Source: Dugong dugon
Taxonomy: Eukaryota > Chordata > Mammalia > Sirenia > Dugongidae
DNA length: 64,000 nt
NCBI GenBank assembly: GCA_030035585.1
Contig: CM057468.1
Span: 55,052,145 to 55,116,144, forward strand
Direction of reading: 5' to 3'
Position numbers and translations under genes: made by a program. Shown here piece by piece: positions 10,613 to 21,160 of this stretch. The notes below the pieces were generated by a model, which saw only the letters and a program-made list of their open reading frames with translations, was not told the DNA's origin and ran no database searches. Numbering within the stretch: position 1 is the stretch's first letter; each line of letters opens with the position of its first letter.

Positions 10613-11628
10613 GTAATAAATATTCGTAAAATGTCTATCATTTTACCTATTTTTTTTTCACATCTCCCACCGCATCTCTCTTTCCTTCCTTGGAAGAGAG
10701 ATAAAATGTTTTTCTCCTCAATGCCATCCACTTCTTGATGGAAAATGATGTGTTAAAATTTATAAATATGAGTGTATAGGACGGATATTGACAAATTTCG
10801 AACATTATGATCTGAGTAAAATAAAAAAAAAATGTCTTCTGTATTTACAGGTCTCACACATAGGATGAGATGGAACAACTTTTATTTGCTTAGTAGCTGG
10901 AAACAATTTATTTTGAAAGCCCTTGATAAACTTCTTGGACTAGGTGAGTTCTTTCAGGTATGGTGTTGGCCTCATAAGGAATCAGGACTCACTGTGTGTG
11001 TGATGCAGAGATGAGATTGTTTGCATACAAGGCGAGCAGAGGAGGACAGAGTTAAGGGGTGAGAGGGATGAGGACAGGAGCAAAGCAGAGGCAACAGGAG
11101 ATGGAAGAAAGCTATTCTAAGGATAACATTACTTACCCCATGACCACTGAAGTTATTGGAACCACAAAGTGTTTGTTTTAAGTGGATAGATACCAGAAAA
11201 GTGACAGAGTTTCATGTATACAGATCCATGCCAAGCAACATGGATTTAGGAATGGAAGCAATGGGGCCCTGAAATGGCAAACTCTAAGAAATGAACGGCC
11301 CTCTTAGGAAGGATTTGAAGCAAACTGATGGTTTCAGTGAGATTCACTCAGGTCTCTGTGTGTGAGGTTCTCGGGTGACATTTGCTTTGTGCATGGTCAC
11401 AGCAATTTCAATCATCACTATTTGGAGTGTTACGGTCTACAGTACTCCATGTATGACAATATGTAATGTAACATTCTCACAGGAATAATTTCAAAATATA
11501 AATATTAAAGTATTACGTTTTCTATAGTAAACGTCTCTTCACATATTAAGTAAATAAAGCAAACCCTTTAAAAGAGTTTCAACTCTGAGTTTTATTATAG
11601 GTCGAATTATAGTCTCCTACCAGCGGCA
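10613..11628. other. Unassigned sequence
   Basis: About 1 kb without recognised gene or repeat. Confidence 0.5.
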
Positions 11629-11766
11629 TTGAGGAAGAAAGGCCAGGCAATCTGCTTCCATAAAGATTACAGCCAAGAAAATCCTATGGAGCAGTTTTAC
11701 TCTGTAACACATGAGATCTTCATGAGTTGGAATTGACTCGATGGCAGTGGATTTAGTTTTTGTTGG
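11629..11766 (+). mobile_element. AfroSINE, older variant, 5'-truncated
   Basis: Plus-strand copy beginning within the body (gaggaagaaaggccaggcaa) and ending with gaattgactcgatggcagtg and a T-rich tail. The tRNA-like head is missing. Confidence 0.85.
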
Positions 11767-12229
11767 TTTATCATGATAACAAGCAAAGCAGGTAATGCAG
11801 ATCCCACCCTTGTTCATGGTTAGCAATATTTTAACAGTGTTCATTGTTTGGTGTGATCATGAAAAGTTCATTCTCTACATTGACATTTATTGTCTCACAA
11901 AATCTTTTTTAAAGACATGTATATATTTGTAAAGACAAAAATGTTCAAATGGATAACAAGCCTGTCAAATGGAAAACAAATATGTATATGTGGGTAGAGT
12001 AACCATGGCTGATGGTAATTCATTTGTTACAGATACATCGTTCAAGATATTTGGCTAATTTTTAAAGAAATGTGCATTTTCCTAAAACATTTAAATCAAT
12101 GAAGAGAACTCGAGAGACACTGAATTCTTACTCTGTATCTTAACAGATGTGCATGACCAAGGAATAATTTTTATTCTCAAAGATAATGTAGAAAGTGGCA
12201 CGTCTTCTTTCTCACCGACACTGCCCTAG
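11767..12229. other. Unassigned AT-rich sequence
   Basis: No gene or recognised repeat. Confidence 0.5.
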
Positions 12230-12410
12230 TTCAGACCAGGAGCTTCTGTAGTTCTGTAACAATCTCCTAGTGATCTTCTTGTCCTGATCTTTCTCTCCTT
12301 CAATTCATTCTCTATAACTCTGATAGGTGATACTTGTAAATTGTATAATTCATTGCTAATAGAATTAAGACAAAACTCCATACGGCTTACAAGCCTGGTT
12401 GCTTATCAGT
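12230..12410. mobile_element. Ancient mammalian repeat fragment, family unresolved
   Basis: Contains diverged matches to an abundant old repeat (a caattcattctctataactc stretch and a gcttacaagcctggttgctt stretch). It is in opposite orientation to the related segments at 12570-13050 and 14430-15860. L2-like origin is possible but not established. Confidence 0.4.
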
Positions 12411-12569
12411 CCCCTTTGTTATTCATACATTTGCTGTTGATTAAATATGTGCTATGGAGGCTCTGTCATCTTTGGACTTTCATGTAAGATGTCTGAGCCT
12501 TTCTTTCATGTCTCCCTATTCATTTCTCCTTCACTCTGTTTGCTCTTATCCCAGTTTACAAATCCCTTT

Positions 12570-13050
12570 TCTCAGGAAGTTGCCCCTGAGCTCTCAAGAG
12601 AGTTAATAATACTTATTCAGCATTATAGAAGGACCAGAGAAGTCTTCACTGAAGATATGACATCTGAGTTGAGTCCTGAAGGATTGAAAAGTCAGGCTGC
12701 TGAGGAGCAGAAGAAGGCTACAGGCTTGGCCTACAGCCGAGGATTCCAACACATATTTTTGGAGGACACAATTCAGTTCATAATACGCTCTCCTTAACAT
12801 GAGGAAGAGGTATGAAGGGACAAGGGCAGTCAAAGGACTAGACAATAGTTTGGTAGAGTACATGGTAGGGTGCTTGGGCAAGAGTCGGGGGGAAGTTGTT
12901 GAGAATTAGGAATGTCAGATTGTGATGGGTATAGGGAGGTTTTAATGCCTCATCAAGAAACGTGAAGTTATCATCTAGGTCATAGACCCTCATTGATAGA
13001 TTAAATTTTCCATTATGGAGTGACATGTTCAGACATGTTTTTAGAAAGAA
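12570..13050. mobile_element. Ancient mammalian repeat fragment with LTR-like end, family unresolved
   Basis: The gatatgacatctgagttgag segment followed by a cctgaaggattgaaaag stretch fits the same old repeat as 14430-15860. A short MLT1-like end (ggaggacacaattcagttca) sits at about 12760-12790. The 116-codon frame across it is repeat-derived, not a gene. Confidence 0.45.
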
Positions 13051-13617
13051 TATTCTGCCAGAAATAGATGATTTTTTTTTTTTTTTCCCCCAAGAGGCTA
13101 ACAATGGCAGCTGGGAGACATATTTTTGAGTAGGGCCATGAGTGGGCACATTTGGAGAGGAGGGTTGAGAAATAAAATATTCATGGGTCTTAAAAGTGAA
13201 ATCATCTGTGATGGTACAGAAAATAGTTCTGTGAAAAATGCTGGTAATAAATGTTTATAGTATATCAAGAAAAATAATTTTTTCTTTAAATTTTGAGTGG
13301 AATTTATTGAATATTATTCGGAGGGGCATCATTGGCAGTCTTCCAACTGTAGACTTCTTACTTTAGTCTCCACGCATCTCTAGCATCTAGCATCATCAAA
13401 ACCTTGTCATTTCTTTGCCATGGTGATGGTGCTCAAGAAAATTTTTTTCTAGCCTGTCATGTCCTTCCCTCTCCCTGTCTCTGAAACATTAAAGGAAAAC
13501 ACTTCTTCTCAATTGCTTACATTCAAACGCCTTTATCGGTAACTTGGAGTCATTTGCTTTTCAGTTTTAACTTCTTGTCTTCCTCATGCTTCTGTAATAG
13601 AAGTATCTATTTCTATT
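13051..13617. other. Unassigned AT-rich sequence
   Basis: Begins with a T-run at 13071-13086. No gene or clear repeat. Confidence 0.5.
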
Positions 13618-13735
13618 ACAGAATAGAAATGCCCCATAAGGTTTCTTAGGCTATAAATCTTTATGGGAGCAGGTTACTAGGTCTTTTCTCCTGCAGAGTG
13701 GCTGGTAGATTTGAACCACCGACCTTTTAGTCAGT
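13618..13735 (-). mobile_element. AfroSINE fragment
   Basis: Minus-oriented body and B-box region (ataaggtttcttaggctata to gaccttttagtcag). It abuts the MLT1-type LTR and is unusually similar to the copy ending at 14222. Confidence 0.88.
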
Positions 13736-14270
13736 GGGCGGCTTTAAAAAACAGACATTTATTTTCTCACAGTTCAGAGGGCTAGAAGTCTGAATTCAGG
13801 GCACTGGCTTTAGGGCAAGGCTGTCTGTTGACTCTGAGGGAAGATTCTTGTCTCTTCCAGTATTCCTTGGTTCCTTGGTGATCTTCAGGAGACATGACAT
13901 CTATCTTCCCCATTGTGCTTTCTTGTCTCTATGTCTAGGCTACTCTTCAAAACTCAGAAGTGATTAGGTTTAGGACACATTGATATGGCCTCATTAACAT
14001 AGCAAAGAAAGCACTATTTCCAAATAGGATTACATCCACATGTATGCTGTTTCTGTGTGCCACCTAGTCTTTTCCAACCCATATAAACTCTATAGGACAG
14101 AATAGAAGTGCCCCCATAAGGTTTCTTAGGCTATAAATCTTTATGGGAGCAGATTACCAAGTCTTTTCTCCTGCAGAGTGGCTGGTGGATTTGAACCACT
14201 GACCTTTTAGTTAGCAGCTAAAGATTCGAACACACATTTTTGGAGGACACAGTTCAATTCATAATACTCC
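13736..14270 (-). mobile_element. MLT1-type LTR split by an AfroSINE
   Basis: 13736-14050 carries the reversed LTR body (cagacatttattttctcaca, then a gggctagaagtctgaattc segment). After the AfroSINE, 14223-14270 gives its other end (ggaggacacagttcaattca). The outer end near 13736 is cut off by the neighbouring SINE. Confidence 0.75.
14054..14222 (-). mobile_element. AfroSINE inserted in the MLT1 LTR
   Basis: Minus-oriented copy whose tail starts at tgtgtgccacctagtctttt and which runs to gaccttttagttagcagct. It interrupts the LTR. Confidence 0.9.
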
Positions 14271-14429
14271 TCAAACTTCCCGATCTTTTCTTTTGTCTAG
14301 TCAAATTGGTCCCTTCCTCCTTCAGATGCATTAGGAAAACCAGATTCATTAAGCAAATAACTTTTTGATAAGCCCACCTTATCATTTCACCCGATGTGCA
14401 GAGTTGTCTGAATCTGAGCTAGGGTTCAA

Positions 14430-15860
14430 GTGAAGAGCTCTATCTTACTCAAACATTGTTTGAACTCACATAAGGTGCTGAGCACTGGAATTCTGAGCGT
14501 GAGCACTCATAGAGCTCATTGACCAAGGAAGGAGATAGATTTGTAAACAGATAATTACAATACAGAAACATGAAAGGAATTATAACAGTGTGGAAAATAT
14601 ACGTACAAAGAATGTTTATACATACAGTGGGAATCCAGAGGTAGGAGGTGGCTGGAAGGGGACCTGACCACATTTGCCTTTTAGCTATCTTACTCTTGAA
14701 GTTTGGTAAAGGATTGAATGGAGGGATTGGATGGAATATATACTTAGAAATATAAACTGGATGGTGATTGCAATAATCCAGGTGAGAAATGATTAATGTC
14801 TCAGTAAGCAGCAGTAGAAATGGAGGAAAGTTTTGAGTCCTGTGATATTCAGTAAGCCCCACCTGTTTCTTGCTTGTGTCGTATCATCTGTTAAATAAAT
14901 GGAGAGAGGGAATGTTAACATTGGGGTATCTGTAGTACATTGAGGTGGAGATGTTTGATGTGCAATGCCAAATCTTTCTTTGAACTTGAGAGAGTTCCTG
15001 GGATTGATCTATATAGACTTGAAGGTCATTGTACACCAGTGGTGGTTGGCGCAATGGCAGTGGATAACCTGTTTTAGAAGAGAGGAGAAAAGTATACAGA
15101 ATGACAGTAAACACAGGTGGAGCCCTGGGAGGCACTAAAATTTAATGAGTGGGTAGGGAACTAAACAAGATATAATCAGAGAGGTGAGAGAAAAACTAGA
15201 AGAGAGGAGAGTCAAGAAAGTCAAACAAGGAAAGGATTTCAAAGAGGAGGTAGTACTAAGTGCTTAGGAGGATGTCATTAACCTCAGTGAGAACAGTTTT
15301 AGTAGTTGGGGCAGAAGCTGTACTACAACAAGCTGAAGAAAGAATGTAAACAGCAACTAGAGATAATGAGGACAGATAATTCTTTTAAGAAATTTGGCTG
15401 TGAACAAAAGGAGAAGAGAATAGTGCAGCAGCTAGAGGAAGTGAAGGGAATTTTCTCTTCTCTCTCTCTTTTTTTTTAATGGAAGGAATGAGTTAGGGTA
15501 GTGGTTTATAGTCAGAGTTTAAAATTATGGAGGTGAGCTAATTCCATGAGTTGACTTAAACCTTGGGATTTGGGAATGGCAAAAGTTGAATAGAGGTAGT
15601 GATTTTTGAGATAGAGAAGATCAGTTGAGTAACTGAGATTTTAGGTAGGATATTGGATACATGAAGAGAAAGGCTGTGGATCAGATGACAGAGTCCCCAC
15701 TGAATCCTGGGGAATGGTCTGGAAGTTAGGAGATGAAAGCAGCAAGTGCACGTAAAGGAATATAAAGCTTAAAAGATGGAGCATTTTGAATGAAAGTAGA
15801 TGTACAATGATCAGGAAGTGGTAGTAGGGAGTTAGGAGCATGTCAACCCTGCCTCAGGGC
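14430..15860. mobile_element. Ancient mammalian-wide repeat, about 1.3 kb, family unresolved
   Basis: Diverged but recognisable pieces of a common old repeat: gattgcaataatccaggtga near 14767, an aacagttttagtagttgggg piece near 15292, and a ttaagaaatttggctgtgaa piece near 15386. I cannot name the family with confidence. Minus-strand frames over it are repeat-derived. Confidence 0.5.
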
Positions 15861-17914
15861 CTGAGATTTTTACTTACCGGAGAACGTGTAGCCCCTATTG
15901 GAGATGACAACATGAGAAGAATTGACCTCTGGTCAAAGTCAGCTTTCTGTTAATGAAGGACATGAAGGCTAGACTCTGGGAGAGATTAAGGATATAGGGG
16001 ATTTTGGATTACTTGCTTGTTTGTTTTTCAGAATGGAGAATTTACAAGGTCTGTAGAAGTGTCTAAAATGAGAGCAGAAGTGGAAGCACTCGAAGAAAAA
16101 GGAGAAGAGGGAAGATGGAGATACTGTGACAAAAGAGCTCTAGCTATGATTACTAAGGTGGATACAAAAATAGAGAGTTGTAAGTTAGACAGAAGTGACA
16201 TGGGGGGGATTAACTGCTTCATATGTTGTTGTTGTGCTGTCGAATGGAAATTGGATTTCAAATAATTTTGGTAGTAGTATAAGCTATGTTGTCAGGTGTC
16301 CAATTGTCTAGGGAGCCTGTTTCCTATTGGTACTGAGCAGATTCAGTATATCAGGAAGCCATGGTGATCATTAAGGCCTTCTGTTGCTTCTTACCCTCTA
16401 GCCTGTGCTGGATGGATCCAGATATCAAGAGGAAAGAAGAATTGTTACAGTTAATGGCAGTCAGGGTAATAAGGACCACTACATATGGTGATTCCATTTT
16501 GGCCCCTTAACGCTCAGTGAGACTTATGGAAATCTTAGAGCTCATGATAAATGCATGGTTAATCTATGGGATTGTGAAGGAATGCCCATTTCCATTCCTT
16601 TCTCCACAGCAGTTAGCTGAAATTCCCCAATAGCCTCATAACACAGAGCCACTCCCTTTCGTTTCTAAGAGGGAAGAAGCAGGGATTTTCCAAGGGAATG
16701 GAGAATCCCCGGCCTCTGTCCCATCACTGTTCATATCATAATCAAAGGGACAAAATTCCTAAATCAGGCATGTATTCTTTATAACTCACACCAGGATGTA
16801 TATTCTGTCACCTGAGGAACCATATTTGAGAATTTACATCTTATTGGAGTTTTGTGGATTGATTTCACTCTTACATAATAGATTATGGCTCTTTTTTAGA
16901 AGTTATGTGGACACATCATTTCTTTTTCAGATGTGACTCAGGTAGTACTTCTTGCTTTTCCCCAAAATCTAAGTGGGGACTGTGAGAACAAATACTTTGG
17001 CTACTACAGGCTCTATCACTCTGAAAAGAAAATTATTCCTACCAATGGGCATTTATTGAATTCACATGAGATGCACACCCCTATTGTGTTTGAGATGCAG
17101 GGACAATTATTAGTAATTATTAGTAATCTTGAATATCAATTACTCAACAAATCTGTTAGAGTATATTTTACAATCACTGCAAAAAAAGGACTCAAAATTG
17201 TACAAATGTATTAAGCAAACAATTGCTTTGTGGTAGGACAATTATCCTGACATCATATTTCATCTCTAATTTAGAAGACATTTTATGAAAATTGTATTCT
17301 CATCCTACTGAGTCTTTGCATTCATTGCAAGTATAGAAAGTTATTGATAATTCTTTTAAAAAGTTTGTTTGGGAAGGAAAGTTAACAACACTGTTACTAA
17401 ATACCTCTTTAAATAAATCAATTTCTCCTTTGTAATAGCATCAGAGCAAACGTAAAAGAAAAATTAACAAATATTGCACAGGGCAAATTAATTTATTGTA
17501 GTGGACATTAAAAATGAAAAGATTAGCATGAATCCGTGTCAAATAAATTAAAAATAAAAAGAGGGAGATAAAAGGAAAGGAAAGAGGACAACTTACAGGA
17601 AATGAAAAGGCTTTTGTGTTTAAGAATTTACTAGAGAAAAATATGTGCTTAGTTTGTTGCAAAATAAGTTTGCTCTTGTAAACTAAGTTTCAATAAACTG
17701 CTTTTGCAAAGAAAAGTTGAATGAGTATATTGCATATTACATAAAGTGTTTTAATTTTTCAGGTATTTAGTTATATTTCTCTTCAAAGAATATTCTCTTG
17801 TAAGATGATGAACTCTACAGACACCTTAGAAGGCAAACATTGTGAGTATGACCCTATTGGTAACAAAAACATTACAATGGCATTCTATATTGAGTCTGCT
17901 TGGGAAAAAGTTTT

Positions 17915-17916
<2 letters not shown>
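15861..17916. other. Largely unassigned sequence
   Basis: No gene established. It contains a 148-bp open segment at 16032-16179 with splice-like borders, described separately, and AT-rich sequence from 16900 on. Confidence 0.45.
16032..16179 (+). other. Exon-like open segment (speculative)
   Basis: Preceded by a pyrimidine tract and acceptor (gcttgtttgtttttcag) and followed by a gtaagt donor at 16180. The segment stays open in one frame and codes for charged, helix-prone residues, with no recognised domain. Such sites occur by chance, and the segment is next to repeat-derived sequence. Confidence 0.15.

Positions 17917-17948
<32 letters not shown>
17917..17948. repeat. Poly(T) run of 32
   Basis: Uninterrupted T32 directly left of an MLT1-type LTR. 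It could be the reversed poly(A) of a lost or very short retroposon. Confidence 0.9.
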
Positions 17949-17951
<3 letters not shown>

Positions 17952-17954
17952 ATT

Positions 17955-18262
17955 GCTGTGTTAATTAGGTCATACCCAAGTAGGGTTGGTTTTTTATCTA
18001 ATCAATTGTGAGTTATAAAAAGAACCAAATGGACACAGACACACAAGCAAAGGCAAATGCTGTATGAGGATCGTCTACAAACCACGGAGACCCAAGGAAC
18101 CAAGCAGCTCTCCAGGCTACTGACAAGGAAAGAATTGGCGATAGTGCAGACTCTGATTTGGACTTTTAGCCTCCAGAACTGTGAGAAAATAGAGTTCTGT
18201 TCTTTAAAGGCACCCACTTGTGGTGTTTGTGTTACAGCAGCACTAGGGAACTAAGACAGATA
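17955..18262 (+). mobile_element. MLT1-type (MaLR) LTR
   Basis: Plus-strand LTR with the hallmark agcctccagaactgtgagaa segment, a ttctgttctttaaaggcacc stretch, and the end tagggaactaagaca. Confidence 0.82.
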
Positions 18263-18925
18263 ATGCCCATCACAAGATCGTTGATGAACTAAAGATGATT
18301 TTTAGTAGAGAGGCAGAGAGAGAAGTCAAACTCAGAGGCTTGAGAAATGAATGGACTGAAGGAAGTGATTAACTACGAATTATGTAACACTTTCAAGAAA
18401 CTTGGTGGTAAAAACAAGGATGGAAATAGGCAATATTTGTATAGTTTGTAGAAAGAAGAATTAAAAAAAAATATTGTAGGATGAGGAAAAGCAGAGCCTG
18501 GAAAGAGGGATTTTGAAAATAGAGATGATTGGGATACACTGATAGTTTAACTTCTCAAAGGAGATAAGAAGAACTAGATTTAGAGCACAGATGCAACTTT
18601 GACAGAGATAAAGAACATTCTTTCTTTGGAGATAGGTAGAAAGACCAGGAGAATGGGTGCCATTATTCCGGCTTTGGAGGTGTAGAAGAGGGGACTTGGA
18701 GGCATTCATGCTTAATAGCCTAGAGATTGTGGAACACGAAGCAGAGGCATTTGATGGAAGATGAGAGTGAGGATAATGATCTAAAGGACAGTGGTAGAGA
18801 TTTAGGACATTCCTGTAGTGGATGTGAAAAGGAGTTTACCAGGAGCAAAACAAATACAATGCAAAGATTGATGATGGAAGCTATTATATATCTAAGTTAC
18901 AAACTGCTGTCAAAAAACTAATTTT
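18263..18925. mobile_element. Probable ancient repeat, same type as 14430-15860
   Basis: Composition and short matches (gagagaagtcaaactcagag; ggagataggtagaaagacca) suggest another diverged copy of the unresolved old repeat. Weak evidence. Confidence 0.3.
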
Positions 18926-19204
18926 AAAATGCAAGCACTTCAGCCACACTAACAAAGCCTAAAGGATCTGGAATGTGAGAAATTCTTTTTAACAGCAAAT
19001 GCAATGAAAACTTTATTGAAGCCACATCGATGTTTCTGTCCACAACTCTGACCCATATATGGGAAAGGCCAATGGCATAATTGCTTACCATGTAAAAAAA
19101 CACGACAGAAATGGAAAAAAAAATGAGTGAATGTTGTACTGAAACACTCATATATTCCTAAAGAAAAAAAAAAATCAAATAATGTAGGAGCAAGCTCTAC
19201 TTTG

Positions 19205-19425
19205 GACAGATTGGGTTGGAATCCAGGCTTCACTTCTTGTTAGGCAAATTACTTCATCTCTCATGCTCTCTCTTTCATATATAAGAGTAAAAACAGTACC
19301 ATCCTCACTTGGTTTTTTAAGGACTATGAAGTAATACAAAGTACTTATGCAAAGTACTTATTATTATTTGCAATGCTTAATATATTAGACACTGACTAAA
19401 TGTTAGCTACTTTCATTATTTCTAA
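19205..19425 (+). mobile_element. MIR
   Basis: Diverged MIR: gggttggaatccaggcttca, a ggcaaattacttcatctctc core, then tacaaagtacttatgcaaag and an attatt end. Confidence 0.75.
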
Positions 19426-20259
19426 CATATTTTATTATGAGTTCTAAAGACAAGTGTGGAGTGGAATCTCGTTCCTCTACTGGGAGGTTCATATGGATAA
19501 TATTTCTGTTGTTCCTGCTGGACTCCTAAGTGAGGCATTACTTTTGTCAGATTATGGAAAATCTCTCACCAAGCAACAGAGAATGAGGACAACATCAAAA
19601 AGCATATTTCCCTTTATCTTACATACAGAGGTTAGATCTAGTAAGAAAGAAAAGACTTTTTCTAGTCTACATCCTTGAAGATATATTACAGTACTTGCCT
19701 GGATTTCAAAGGGAAAGGGAGCTCAAGGTGACCCCATAGCTTTAATGTCCTAAGAACCAGTAGATCAAGGTGAAAAAACTTTGGCTTTCCGTAAGAGTAG
19801 AAGGACTGAGAGTTAAAGTCGTTTACTAACTCCTCAAGTACCAAATGAATGATGGAGCTGGTGAATAACCAATTAGAAGGCACAATAGTGAGGCTTCTTA
19901 CAGTGGGAGGAAGTAAGCACAAGACAACATGACCTGAGTCCTAAGCTACACTTGTAAACTCCTTTAAATTTTTTTTTTTCTTTAGTCTTATACTGCAGAA
20001 AATAGGCTTGGCTGAGCTTCTTATGCCTCAAGCTCCTTTGACGGTTTTCTAAATCATGTGCATTGTCATTTGTTCATTGATTTTTTTTTTTTTTTTTTAA
20101 ACAGTGAGCTACAATCATACTCATGTTAAAAGGGCTCTGCAGCTGGGGTCTACTGTTCAGTTTGGATGATTAGATAACTCCTTCCCCGTCATGGAATGGA
20201 GCGACTGATACAATGTCAAAGTTAAACACTGCTTCTTCTAATTAGGAAAAGTAGTCGGG
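19426..20259. other. Unassigned sequence
   Basis: No gene. T-runs near 19970 and 20082. Confidence 0.5.
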
Positions 20260-20480
20260 TAGAATTAGAAGGCTTGGCTTAGATTCAAACTGTATGACTT
20301 CAGTCAAAAGTCACCTAGGCTCTCAAAGTCTCAGTTTTCTTACAGTTAAACAGGCAAAAAAAAAAATACCCATTTCAGGGGTTGTGACCTTCAAACAGGA
20401 TGAAGTACTTATCAAAGCACTTCATACCTAAAAGGCTATGAAATACAAAGTATTCTTATTATTGTATTTATTAATATCTA
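20260..20480 (+). mobile_element. MIR
   Basis: MIR-like order: agattcaaactgtatgactt, then ctcaaagtctcagttttctt, an A-run, and a cttattattgtatttatta end. Confidence 0.7.
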
Positions 20481-20849
20481 CTTTTTAAAAAACTTCTCAT
20501 TTTAAGGACTGATTTTAGGACAACAATTTCCTCGAGTAGAAATTTTAATGTCAAAATTAGACTTTCAAAAACTCAGGAAATTTGTTCAATGATTCACGTA
20601 ACAAAGCTGAAAAAGTAAATGTTTCCAAATTCTAGAAATCCCTCAAAATTTTTGGTTCGCTGCTGACACCTTTTTCTATGCAGTTTCAATCTGCAACTTC
20701 TTTTTTCTGTCAGTCTAATGTGATTTGGGGAGAAAGAGCACCTAGTGCTTGAGATTCATCCAATTCAAAGCAGCCACATGCAGACTGTTCACTGCCGGTA
20801 AACCAACTCCACCACTTCAACCTGGGAAACTTTATCTCTTGAGTCTTTG
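20481..20849. other. Unassigned sequence
   Basis: No gene or recognised repeat. Confidence 0.5.
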
Positions 20850-21160
20850 CCCAAGCTTAATTACCCCTGGCTGAAATGCTCTCTCACTTCCCCAAGTATT
20901 TCCAGTTGTTAGGATCCATGTTTAATTTAACTTCCGTTAAGAAATCAGCTTCCCAGCCACCTTTCCCCAATCAATTATTTGTTGTCTCACCTGAACTAGT
21001 ATAACACCTGTTCTTTCTTACTTACTTGGCATTTATTAGTCTTATATTGCCTTACAGCTTTTGTTGCTTTTTCTGGTCTATGTATCTATCTCCCCTGAAG
21101 AATTTCTGTCCTTTGGAAGCAAGTGTCCTTTTAGAATTTAGGTGCTCAATAAAAATTTTT
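20850..21160 (+). mobile_element. L2 (LINE2) 3' fragment
   Basis: Old L2 3' region: ggctgaaatgctctctcact, a tggcatttattagtcttata segment, tctatctcccctgaagaatt, and the end taggtgctcaataaaa. Confidence 0.7.

Noticed and set aside
12447-12797. 116-codon plus-strand frame
   Set aside because: Its end matches an MLT1-like LTR border and its middle an old repeat, so it is repeat-derived.
14449-14862. 137-codon minus-strand frame
   Set aside because: Antisense of an ancient interspersed repeat, with no domain and no splice context.
15036-15136. Short AfroSINE-like strings (gcaatggcagtgg; ggagccctgggaggc)
   Set aside because: Only 13-16 bp each and not continued by family sequence, so they could be chance.
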